A stretch of DNA of 11,398 bases from an uncultured Bacteroidales bacterium. GTDB taxonomy: Bacteria > Bacteroidota > Bacteroidia > Bacteroidales > P3. Positions 5,808 to 11,347 of the stretch are shown in pieces (the stretch's first letter is position 1; every line of letters begins with the position of its first letter). The stretch is taken from positions 1 through 11,398 of the forward strand of contig CAMNIH010000051.1 of assembly GCA_946540365.1 (NCBI GenBank), in the 5' to 3' direction. The position numbers and the translations under genes are program-made. The notes under the pieces were generated by a model. It saw nothing but the letters and a program-made list of their open reading frames with translations. It was not told the origin of the DNA and made no database searches.

Positions 5808-8372
5808 TTGAGCCGCATACACGGACATATACCGAGGATCCTTTTGCCGCTGATAGTGATGCTGTTGGCCTCGCTCTCCGCTGTCGCCCAAACCGACGAC
5901 ATCGACACCCTCATGCCGCTCTCCCCCAACGCCATCAAAGACATCATTCGCTACAAGGCCACCGACTCGGTCGCCATGAACCTCGACTCGCGGCGCGCCT
6001 TCCTCTACACCGACGGCAACATCGACTACCAGTCCATGAACCTCCGCGCCGACCGCGTCGAGGTCGACTTCGACCGCCAGACCCTCCACGCCCACGGCAA
6101 CATCGACACCGCCGGCAACACCGTCGGGCGCCCCTTCTTCAAGCAGGACGAGGCCGAATACCATGCCGACAGCATCACCTTCAACTACACCACCCAGAAG
6201 GGCATCATCCAGGGGGTCATCACCCAGGAGGGCGACGGCTTCCTGCATGGCCGCAAGGTGAAGAAAATCAACGACAGCGTCATGTACCTCAGCGGCGGCA
6301 GCTACACCACCTGCAACTACGCCCACCCCCACTTCGCCATCAACTTCACCAAGTCCAAGCTCATCACCGGCGACAAGATCGTCACCGGCCCCGCCTGGCT
6401 CTCCATCGAGGACGTCCCCACCCCCGTGGCCCTCCCCTTCGCCTTCTTCCCCATCACCAAACAGCGCCAGAGCGGCATCCTCATCCCCTCCTACGGCTGG
6501 ATGAACTACCGCGGCTACTACCTCAAGGACGGCGGCTACTACTTCGCCCTCAACGACAACCTCGACCTCTCGCTCCTCGGCGAACTCTACACCAACCTCT
6601 CCTGGGCCGCCGAGGCCAAGAGCAACTACTACGTACGCTACAAATACAAAGGCTCCGTCGACCTGCGCTACGGACAGACCTTCGAGGGCATCCGCGGCGA
6701 CACGGCCAACTTCAACTCCTTCAACGACTTCAAATTCACCTGGCAGCACGACCAGGACGCCAAGGCCAACCCCTACTCCCGCTTCTCGGCCAACGTCAAC
6801 CTCCAGAGCCGCAACTACAGCAAGAACACCACCAACCGCGCCGACTACTTCAACTCCACCACCACCTCGTCCATCAGCTACACCACCAAGCTCGGCCCCT
6901 GGTTCAACCTGGCCGCCTCGGCCCGCGAGTCGTTCAACGCCCAGACCGGCATCATGAACATCAAACTGCCCTCCATCTCCCTCTCCTCCATCACCTTCTA
7001 CCCCCTGCGCCGCCGCAACCCCTCCGGCGCCTACCGCTGGTACGAGAACATCTCCCTCTCCTACGTCCTCAACGCCGAGAACAACCTCACCACCCCCGAC
7101 TCCGAACTCTTCACCCCCGTCACCCTCGACCGCCTCCAGTACGGCATCCAGCAGCAGCTGCCCCTCAGCAGCAGCGTCAAGGTGCTCCGCTTCTTCAACT
7201 GGACCAACTCCGTCTCCTACACCGAACGCTGGCACTGGCGCACCATCGACCAGCACTACGACCCCGCCGACGGCACCCTCACCATCGACACCGTCAGCGG
7301 CTTCCGCGCCAACCGCGACTTCAACATCTCCTCCTCCCTTTCCACCCGCATCTACGGCATGTTCCAGTTCCGTCGCGGCCCCCTCAAAGCCCTCCGCCAC
7401 GTCATCAACCCCTCCCTCTCCTTCTCCTACCACCCCGACTTCGGCGCCGCACGCTACGGATGGTGGAAACAGTACACCGACACCACCGGCTACGTCCACC
7501 GCTACTCCATCTTCCAGCAGTCCCTCTACGGCGGCCCGCCCGACGGACGCAGCGGCAACCTGCGCCTCAGCATCGGCAATAACCTCGAGATCAAAGTCCA
7601 GAACCCCTTCGACACCACCGCCGAAATCAAGAAGATAGCCCTCCTCGAAAACCTCAACCTCGCCATGGGCTACGACCTGGCCAAGGACAGCCTCAACCTC
7701 AGCAGCCTCTCCGTCAGCGGCCGCACCACCCTCTTCCGCTCCCTCGTGCTCAACTACAGCGGCTCCTTCTCGCCCTACGTCATCGACTCCCTCGGACGCC
7801 TCCACAACCAACTCCTCTGGCAGACCGAACGCCGCCTCTTCCGCATGGACAACAGCACCTGGAGCACCCAGCTCTCCTACAGCCTCAACCCCAACACCTT
7901 CTCCTCGTCCAAGGGCGACGGCAAAACCACCGGCCGGCCCACCACCACCCTCGTCCAGACCCCCTACACCTCGCCCATCCCCATCCTCCTCGGCGGCTAC
8001 GCCGACTTCGACGTCCCCTGGAACGTCAGCCTCAGCTACACCTTCTCCCACGTCGACCGCTACGTGGCCTCCATCATGAACATCCAGTCCGAGACCATCC
8101 AGAGCATCACCCTCTCGGCCAACGTCAGCCTCACACCCAACTGGCGCCTCGCCATGTCCACCGGCTACGACATCTCGAACAAAGGCATGTCCTACACCAC
8201 CGTCGACATCTACCGCGACCTCCACTGCTGGGAGATGCGCTTCTCGTGGGTCCCCTTCGGCTACTACAAGAGCTGGTTCTTCCAGATCAACATCAAAGCC
8301 GACGCCCTCCGCGACCTCAAATACGAGAAAAAGAAGAACTACCAGGAGAACGCCGGCTACTACTCCTACTAA
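5808..8372 (+). CDS. lptD: LPS-assembly outer-membrane protein LptD (Bacteroidota type)
   Basis: LptD is the outer-membrane barrel that, with LptE, inserts lipopolysaccharide into the outer leaflet. The 854-residue product has a signal peptide (about 1-28, ending SAVAQ), an OstA/LptA-like periplasmic region (about 45-200) with the Bacteroidota LptD block TTCNYAHPHFAINFTKSKL (167-185) and GPAWLSIEDVPTPVALPFAFFP (194-215), then a long beta-barrel region with alternating aromatic strands up to the C terminus. Only two cysteines are seen, Cys169 and Cys807. The start is inferred to be TTG (5808-5810): an in-frame stop at 5793-5795 prevents an earlier start, no ATG precedes the hydrophobic core, and starting at a later TTG would remove the basic N-region of the signal peptide. 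The coding strand is strongly C-rich and G-poor. It is divergent from the amidase operon, the pair together serving envelope biogenesis. Confidence 0.86.
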   Translation: MSRIHGHIPRILLPLIVMLLASLSAVAQTDDIDTLMPLSPNAIKDIIRYKATDSVAMNLDSRRAFLYTDGNIDYQSMNLRADRVEVDFDRQTLHAHGNIDTAGNTVGRPFFKQDEAEYHADSITFNYTTQKGIIQGVITQEGDGFLHGRKVKKINDSVMYLSGGSYTTCNYAHPHFAINFTKSKLITGDKIVTGPAWLSIEDVPTPVALPFAFFPITKQRQSGILIPSYGWMNYRGYYLKDGGYYFALNDNLDLSLLGELYTNLSWAAEAKSNYYVRYKYKGSVDLRYGQTFEGIRGDTANFNSFNDFKFTWQHDQDAKANPYSRFSANVNLQSRNYSKNTTNRADYFNSTTTSSISYTTKLGPWFNLAASARESFNAQTGIMNIKLPSISLSSITFYPLRRRNPSGAYRWYENISLSYVLNAENNLTTPDSELFTPVTLDRLQYGIQQQLPLSSSVKVLRFFNWTNSVSYTERWHWRTIDQHYDPADGTLTIDTVSGFRANRDFNISSSLSTRIYGMFQFRRGPLKALRHVINPSLSFSYHPDFGAARYGWWKQYTDTTGYVHRYSIFQQSLYGGPPDGRSGNLRLSIGNNLEIKVQNPFDTTAEIKKIALLENLNLAMGYDLAKDSLNLSSLSVSGRTTLFRSLVLNYSGSFSPYVIDSLGRLHNQLLWQTERRLFRMDNSTWSTQLSYSLNPNTFSSSKGDGKTTGRPTTTLVQTPYTSPIPILLGGYADFDVPWNVSLSYTFSHVDRYVASIMNIQSETIQSITLSANVSLTPNWRLAMSTGYDISNKGMSYTTVDIYRDLHCWEMRFSWVPFGYYKSWFFQINIKADALRDLKYEKKKNYQENAGYYSY

Positions 8373-8402
8373 CCCCCACCCCACCTTCCTTCCCCTCCCC
8401 CC
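8373..8402. other. C-run tract directly after lptD (possible minus-strand G-quadruplex / rut-like sequence)
   Basis: Immediately after the TAA stop are C runs of 5, 4, 2, 2, 4 and 6 bases (8373-8377, 8379-8382, 8384-8385, 8388-8389, 8392-8395, 8397-8402), broken only by A and T. The complementary strand therefore has four G runs of at least four with loops of 1, 9 and 1 bases, a canonical quadruplex pattern. The lptD transcript here has no G at all, resembling a Rho loading site. The tract itself is seen directly; either function is inference. Confidence 0.5.
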
Positions 8403-8419
8403 GACGGCAACACGCCGTC
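8403..8419 (+). terminator. GC-rich hairpin after lptD, no T run
   Basis: GACGGC (8403-8408) pairs with GCCGTC (8414-8419) across a 5-base loop, 30 bases downstream of the lptD stop and directly after the C-run tract. There is no following T run, so it is not a standard intrinsic terminator. It may protect the 3' end of a Rho-terminated transcript. Confidence 0.35.
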
Positions 8420-8453
8420 AGGCATGCTGCCACTCGCTGCGTGCGTGTGCTGG

Positions 8454-8474
8454 GCACCCGTTGGCGCAGGGTGC
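8454..8474. other. Second GC-rich hairpin in the lptD-DUF6266 spacer
   Basis: GCACCC (8454-8459) and GGGTGC (8469-8474) form a perfect 6-base stem with a 9-base loop. An overlapping alternative pairs GCAGG (8466-8470) with CCTGC (8480-8484), so the two structures exclude each other. No T run follows. The role is unknown. Confidence 0.3.
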
Positions 8475-8512
8475 AACAGCCTGCTGCTCAGGGTCGACGC
8501 AATACCATCTCT

Positions 8513-8585
8513 TACTCATCGCCTACTCTTCGCCTTGTTATCGATTTATTAAAAATTACTCGAGTAGGCAATAAGTAGGCGAATA
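8513..8585. repeat. 11-base repeats in facing orientation around an AT-rich core
   Basis: Two adjacent 11-base units, TACTCATCGCC (8513-8523) and TACTCTTCGCC (8524-8534), differ at one base. On the other side of a 27-base AT-rich core the same unit occurs inverted: GAGTA (8562-8566, partial), GGCAATAAGTA (8567-8577) and GGCGAATA (8578-8585, partial). GCCTACTC (8521-8528) is an exact inverse of GAGTAGGC (8562-8569), and TCGCCTACT (8519-8527) of AGTAGGCGA (8574-8582). The cluster lies 45-118 bases upstream of the DUF6266 gene and could be a multi-site operator. The binding protein is unknown. Confidence 0.5.
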
Positions 8586-8594
8586 TAACGTTAT
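8585..8594. promoter_or_regulatory. 10-base perfect palindrome upstream of the DUF6266 gene
   Basis: ATAACGTTAT directly abuts the inverted-repeat cluster and lies 36 bases before the ATG at 8631. It could be an operator half of the same control region. No TAnnTTTG element is visible between it and the gene, so the promoter remains unidentified. Confidence 0.3.
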
Positions 8595-8630
8595 GACAAG
8601 AGGAAAACAACTCGTAAATAGTTAATCATC

Positions 8631-9485
8631 ATGGCGAAACAATACGGCGGATACTTGGGTGGCTTCAGCGGACGGCTGGGGCCGGCGATCGGCTACCTGT
8701 GGAACGGGCGCTGGTGTCTGCGCTCGCGGCCGACGCACGTTCACAACCCCCGCACCGAAGCCCAGACGGCCCACCGGACGCTCTTCAAGGCGGAGGTGCA
8801 GCTGGCGGCGCGGCTGCGCTGGCCGGTGACGCTGACGCTGACGGCGCTGGCGCGCGAGGCCGGCATGACGGCCTTCAACCTGTTCGTCAGCATGAACCAG
8901 CCCTGCTTCGCGCTGCAGGAGGGGCGGTTCGCGGTGGACTGGTCGCGGCTGCGGCTCTCCGCCGGGCCGGTGGCGCCGGTGGCCGTGGAGGCCGCGGTGC
9001 GCGACGGCGACGGCCGCCTCGGCGTGACCTTCGAGAAGAACCCCCTGCGGGCGGCCTGCAGCAGCCAGGACCTGGTGTACCTCTACGTCCACTGCCCCGC
9101 AACGGGGAGCGGCTGCCTGGCGGCGCCGGTACACCGGCGCACGCGGCACATCGAGGTGCTGCTGCCCGACGCCATGGCGGGCCAGGCGGTGATGCTCTAC
9201 CTGATGGTGCAGGAGCGCACGGGCCGCTGGAGCGAGACGGCCGTCGGCGAGTGCCAGCCGCCGGCGACTATGTTTGACAACAACGAAATCAATTATAACG
9301 ATGGACAAGAAACTGTACTATTCGATCGGCGAAGTGTCGGAGATGGTGGGCGAACCCCAGTCGGTGCTGCGCTTTTGGGAGACCGAGTTCACGAGCCTGC
9401 GGCCGGTGAAGAACCGGCGCGGCGTGCGTTCCTACACCGAGCGCGATGTGGAACTGGTGCGGAGAATCCACTACCTGACGCGTGA
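8631..9485 (+). CDS. DUF6266-family protein, reading frame probably extended past its natural end
   Basis: The N-terminal half matches the pattern I know for DUF6266 proteins of Bacteroidota: start MAKQYGGYLGGFSGRLGPAI (1-20), WNGRWCLRSRP (24-34), HNPRTEAQTAHRTLFKAEVQ (38-57), then NLFVSMNQP (83-91) and FAVDWSRLRLSAGPVAP (99-115). Function of the family is unknown; there is no signal peptide or membrane segment. Family-like sequence ends near residue 205 (GRWSETAVGE). After that the frame crosses an AT-rich, promoter-like stretch (about 9267-9303) and runs 185 bases into the MerR gene in another frame, giving a low-complexity Gly/Arg/Ala tail. A TGA in a neighbouring frame at 9275-9277 would end the protein at about 215 residues, closer to the family length as I recall it. 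A frameshift around 9240-9266, real or a sequencing error, is likely. An ordinary long overlap is the alternative. Confidence 0.72.
   Translation: MAKQYGGYLGGFSGRLGPAIGYLWNGRWCLRSRPTHVHNPRTEAQTAHRTLFKAEVQLAARLRWPVTLTLTALAREAGMTAFNLFVSMNQPCFALQEGRFAVDWSRLRLSAGPVAPVAVEAAVRDGDGRLGVTFEKNPLRAACSSQDLVYLYVHCPATGSGCLAAPVHRRTRHIEVLLPDAMAGQAVMLYLMVQERTGRWSETAVGECQPPATMFDNNEINYNDGQETVLFDRRSVGDGGRTPVGAALLGDRVHEPAAGEEPARRAFLHRARCGTGAENPLPDA
9269..9276 (+). promoter_or_regulatory. Putative -7 promoter element for the MerR-family gene
   Basis: TATGTTTG is an exact TAnnTTTG match in a short AT-rich island within otherwise very GC-rich sequence, 24 bases before the ATG at 9301. The leader would be about 18-20 bases. 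No TTTG -33 box is present. MerR-family promoters often have irregular spacing, but no dyad operator is obvious here. Confidence 0.4.
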
Positions 9486-9615
9486 GTGCGGCTACACGCT
9501 GGAGGGGGTGCGCGAGCAGCTGCGCGTGCGGCCCATCGAGGACCCGAAGCAGCAGGTGGTGAACAACCTGCTGGAGCTGCGGCAGACGCTGGTGGCGCTG
9601 AAAGAGACGATCTAA
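9301..9615 (+). CDS. Small MerR-family transcriptional regulator
   Basis: This is a 104-residue DNA-binding regulator. The MerR winged helix-turn-helix spans about residues 6-74: YYSIGEVSEMVGEPQSVLRF (6-25), wing region RPVKNRRGVRSYTERDVELV (34-53) and GYTLEGVREQLR (64-75). A short helical tail (83-104) probably forms the dimerising coil. There is no effector domain and no metal-binding cysteines in the tail; Cys63 is the only cysteine. Single-domain MerR proteins of this size with the LYYSIGEV start are common in Bacteroidota and have mostly unknown targets. The ATG at 9301 gives the usual MDKKLYYSIGEV start. A TTG at 9274 would add nine unlikely residues and overlap the -7 element. Its stop codon interlocks with that of the convergent pseudouridine synthase gene. 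Confidence 0.86.
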   Translation: MDKKLYYSIGEVSEMVGEPQSVLRFWETEFTSLRPVKNRRGVRSYTERDVELVRRIHYLTRECGYTLEGVREQLRVRPIEDPKQQVVNNLLELRQTLVALKETI

Positions 9616-10481
9616 AGCTCCATCAGCTTGAGGAAGGCGGCCGGCACGGGGGTCTCGAACTGCATGCGGCGGCCGGTGACGGGATGGCGGAAGCAGAGGC
9701 GGTAGGCGTGGAGGCAGAGGCGGCCGACGGGCGAGATGTCGTCCTTGTAGCCGTACATGGGGTCGTGGACCACGGGGTGCTTCAGCTCGCGCAGGTGGAC
9801 GCGGATCTGGTTGCGGCGGCCGGTGTCGAGCTTGAGGTCGACGAGGCTGTAGCGGCGCGAGGTCTGCGTGACCTCGTAGTGGGTCACGGCCAGCTTGCCG
9901 CCGTTGTCGGTGGGCGACGAGAGCACACAGTATTCGCCGTCGGTCAGCCACGAGCGTATCTCGCCCTTCGGCGGCTCGATATGGCCCCAGGCCACGGCGA
10001 CGTAGCGCCGGTCGTAGACGGTGCCCTTCCAGTCCTCCTCGAACCGCTGGCTCACCTCCTTGCTCTTGCTGACCACCATCAGGCCGCTGGTGTCGCGGTC
10101 GAGGCGATGCACGATATGGGCGTGGCAGTGCTGGCGGGTGGCGTCGAGGTACTGGTTGAGGACGGTGATGACCGTCTTGTCGTTGGGGTTGCGGCTGTTG
10201 CTGAGCAGGCCGTCGTGCTTGTTGACCACCAGCAGGTGCTGATCCTCGAAGACGATGTCGAGGTCGCGCGGACGCAGACGGTCCTGGAACGTGGCGCGCT
10301 CGACGCTGACGCGCTGGCCGGGCTGCAGCGGATAGTTGAACTGGCTGGTGCGGCGCCCGTCGACATAGATGTTGTGCGCCAGCAGTTCCTTCACCTTCGT
10401 GCGTGAGGTGTCGGGCATCTTCCCTATCAGGAACTCCAGCAGTCCCTGTGCTTCGGTGACGGTATATTCTTGCTTCTTCAT
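9612..10481 (-). CDS. RluA-family RNA pseudouridine synthase
   Basis: This enzyme isomerises specific uridines in rRNA or tRNA to pseudouridine. The 289-residue protein has an N-terminal S4 RNA-binding domain (about 12-60, SRTKVKELLAHNIYVDGRR) and an RluA catalytic domain with LLVVNKHDGLLS (83-94), the signature HRLDRDTSGLMVVSKS (125-140, catalytic Asp128) and TGRRNQIRVHL (220-230), then LCLHAYRLCF (255-264). The S4 plus RluA arrangement fits the RluC/RluD group (23S rRNA), but the target site cannot be assigned from sequence, so no gene symbol is given. The gene lies 33 bases downstream of the ProX gene, with a parS-like site filling the bases right before its ATG, which leaves no room for a normal ribosome-binding site. 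Its TAG stop overlaps the TAA stop of the convergent MerR gene. Confidence 0.92.
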   Translation of the reverse strand: MKKQEYTVTEAQGLLEFLIGKMPDTSRTKVKELLAHNIYVDGRRTSQFNYPLQPGQRVSVERATFQDRLRPRDLDIVFEDQHLLVVNKHDGLLSNSRNPNDKTVITVLNQYLDATRQHCHAHIVHRLDRDTSGLMVVSKSKEVSQRFEEDWKGTVYDRRYVAVAWGHIEPPKGEIRSWLTDGEYCVLSSPTDNGGKLAVTHYEVTQTSRRYSLVDLKLDTGRRNQIRVHLRELKHPVVHDPMYGYKDDISPVGRLCLHAYRLCFRHPVTGRRMQFETPVPAAFLKLMEL

Positions 10482-10497
10482 TGTTTCACGTGGAACA
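10482..10497. other. parS-like centromere site (ParB-binding)
   Basis: On the minus strand the 16 bases read TGTTCCACGTGAAACA, an exact match to the parS consensus TGTTnCACGTGAAACA known from Bacillus subtilis and recognised widely in bacteria. On the plus strand it is TGTTTCACGTGGAACA, with only the outer T/G pair breaking perfect symmetry. It lies immediately upstream of the pseudouridine synthase ATG and is the only CACGTG core I noticed in the window. Chromosomal parS sites cluster near the origin, so the window is probably origin-proximal. No parA or parB gene is present here. Confidence 0.75.
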
Positions 10498-10511
10498 TTG
10501 ATTTCTATGGG

Positions 10512-10520
10512 TTATCAACA
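10512..10520 (+). other. DnaA-box-like 9-mer near the parS-like site
   Basis: TTATCAACA differs at one base from the strong DnaA box TTATCCACA and lies 14 bases from the parS-like site. A related 9-base string, ATCAACAAT, occurs at 10514-10522 and again at 10536-10544. Part of this is coding sequence for the C terminus of ProX. A single box is weak evidence; it may be chance. Confidence 0.2.
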
Positions 10521-11018
10521 ATTGGGGTCGTATAAATCAACAATCTCGTAGGGGTTGCCGATCTCGCGGATGAACCGCAGCATGTCGTCGCGCGTGATCA
10601 CCAGCGAGGCGCGGTTGTCGTTGGGGTGGAAGCTCACCTTCCCGGCCTCCAGCAGCTGGCGGTCGACGAAGAGGGTGACCTCGTGGTTGGCGTCGTTCAC
10701 CAACGTGAAGAGCGACACCGAGCCGGGCCGGACACCCAGGTATTTCATCATGCGCTCGGGGCTGGCGAAGGAGAGCTTGCCCTGGTGCAGGCGGTGCTCC
10801 ATGTCGTGGATGTCCATGGCATGGCGCGAGTCCATGATGACGAGGTAGTGGCGGTTGCCTTTGTGGTTGCGGAAGAAGAGGTTCTTGCAGAGCGTGGTGC
10901 CCTCGCCGCGGTAGAACTGGGCGGCTATCTCGATAGTCGGGGCCTCGGGGTGCTCGTAGTAGTCGAAGGGGATACCCATCCGTTCCAAGGTCTCATATAC
11001 TTGCGGTTGGCCAATCAT
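10515..11018 (-). CDS. proX: ProX / YbaK-type prolyl-tRNA editing protein
   Basis: This is a free-standing trans-editing domain that deacylates mischarged tRNA(Pro) (Ala-tRNA(Pro) for ProXp-ala, Cys-tRNA(Pro) for YbaK) in the cytoplasm. The 167-residue protein is the normal length for a single YbaK/EbsC-like domain. Visible landmarks are YYEHPEAPTIEIA (20-32), the conserved lysine Lys45 in LCKNLFFRNHKG (43-54), HYLVIMDSRHAMD (57-69), the LGVRPGSVSLFTLVND block (94-109) and the closing VSFHPNDNRASLVI (128-141). The sequence fits the ProXp-ala (PrdX-like) branch better than E. coli YbaK, but substrate specificity is inferred. The ATG overlaps the TGA stop of the TfoX-like gene by 4 bases, indicating translational coupling. 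The pseudouridine synthase gene follows after 33 bases, so the cluster has a translation/tRNA flavour. Confidence 0.88.
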   Translation of the reverse strand: MIGQPQVYETLERMGIPFDYYEHPEAPTIEIAAQFYRGEGTTLCKNLFFRNHKGNRHYLVIMDSRHAMDIHDMEHRLHQGKLSFASPERMMKYLGVRPGSVSLFTLVNDANHEVTLFVDRQLLEAGKVSFHPNDNRASLVITRDDMLRFIREIGNPYEIVDLYDPNC

Positions 11019-11341
11019 TGTTTCTTGTTTTTCCTGGGTTTGGGTTCCGGCAACGCGCTGCAGGTGGCGCGCAGGAGAGTTGCGAGGTAGTCGCGGTCGT
11101 CGACATCCTCGATATAGAAGTAGGGTTTGGCCCCCTCGTAGGGAGGGCGCATGTCGGCGGAACGCAGCCGCTCACGGCCGGCGTCGGTGGGTTTGACATA
11201 GAAACCATTGTCACTCACAAGCGCGCAGGGCTTGCCGTTGCAGTAGAGACAGTAGTCGCCAAACATCTTGCGGACCGTCACCTCCCCTGCCCCACTACAC
11301 TGGTCGACGATGTACTGTACAAAATCGGGGTTGCTCGCCAT
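11015..11341 (-). CDS. TfoX N-terminal-domain family protein
   Basis: The 108-residue protein consists of a single TfoX_N-type domain. The recognisable line is VTVRKMFGDYCLYCNGKPCA (21-40), followed by ALVSDNGFYVKPTDAGRERL (40-59) and YFYIEDVDDRDYLATLL (74-90). The C terminus is a short Lys/Arg/Pro tail (PEPKPRKNKKQ). In gammaproteobacteria full-length TfoX/Sxy controls competence, but it needs a second domain that is absent here. Stand-alone TfoX_N proteins are widespread and their function is not established, so no competence role is assigned. The stop overlaps the ProX start by 4 bases, and the upstream gene fragment ends 6 bases before its ATG, so the three genes are probably co-transcribed. 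Confidence 0.82.
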   Translation of the reverse strand: MASNPDFVQYIVDQCSGAGEVTVRKMFGDYCLYCNGKPCALVSDNGFYVKPTDAGRERLRSADMRPPYEGAKPYFYIEDVDDRDYLATLLRATCSALPEPKPRKNKKQ

Positions 11342-11347
11342 AGGCTC

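Noticed and set aside
3898..5811. A 637-codon plus-strand open frame opposite the amidase gene
   Set aside because: It is the shadow of the amidase gene, including a Leu/His/Phe-rich mirror of the repeat linker; it has no domain of its own.
5754..8384. An 876-codon open frame on the minus strand covering all of lptD
   Set aside because: It is an artefact of the C-ending codons of lptD: the complement reads as Val/Gly/Glu/Ala repeats with no domain, while the plus strand gives a clear LptD with signal peptide and family blocks.
8403..8419. Intrinsic terminator for lptD
   Set aside because: The stem is convincing but there is no T run after it, so a classical intrinsic terminator is not supported; it is listed only as a hairpin.
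9486..10406. A 306-codon plus-strand open frame opposite the pseudouridine synthase gene
   Set aside because: Val/Ala/Glu-rich shadow; the minus strand carries S4 and RluA motifs.
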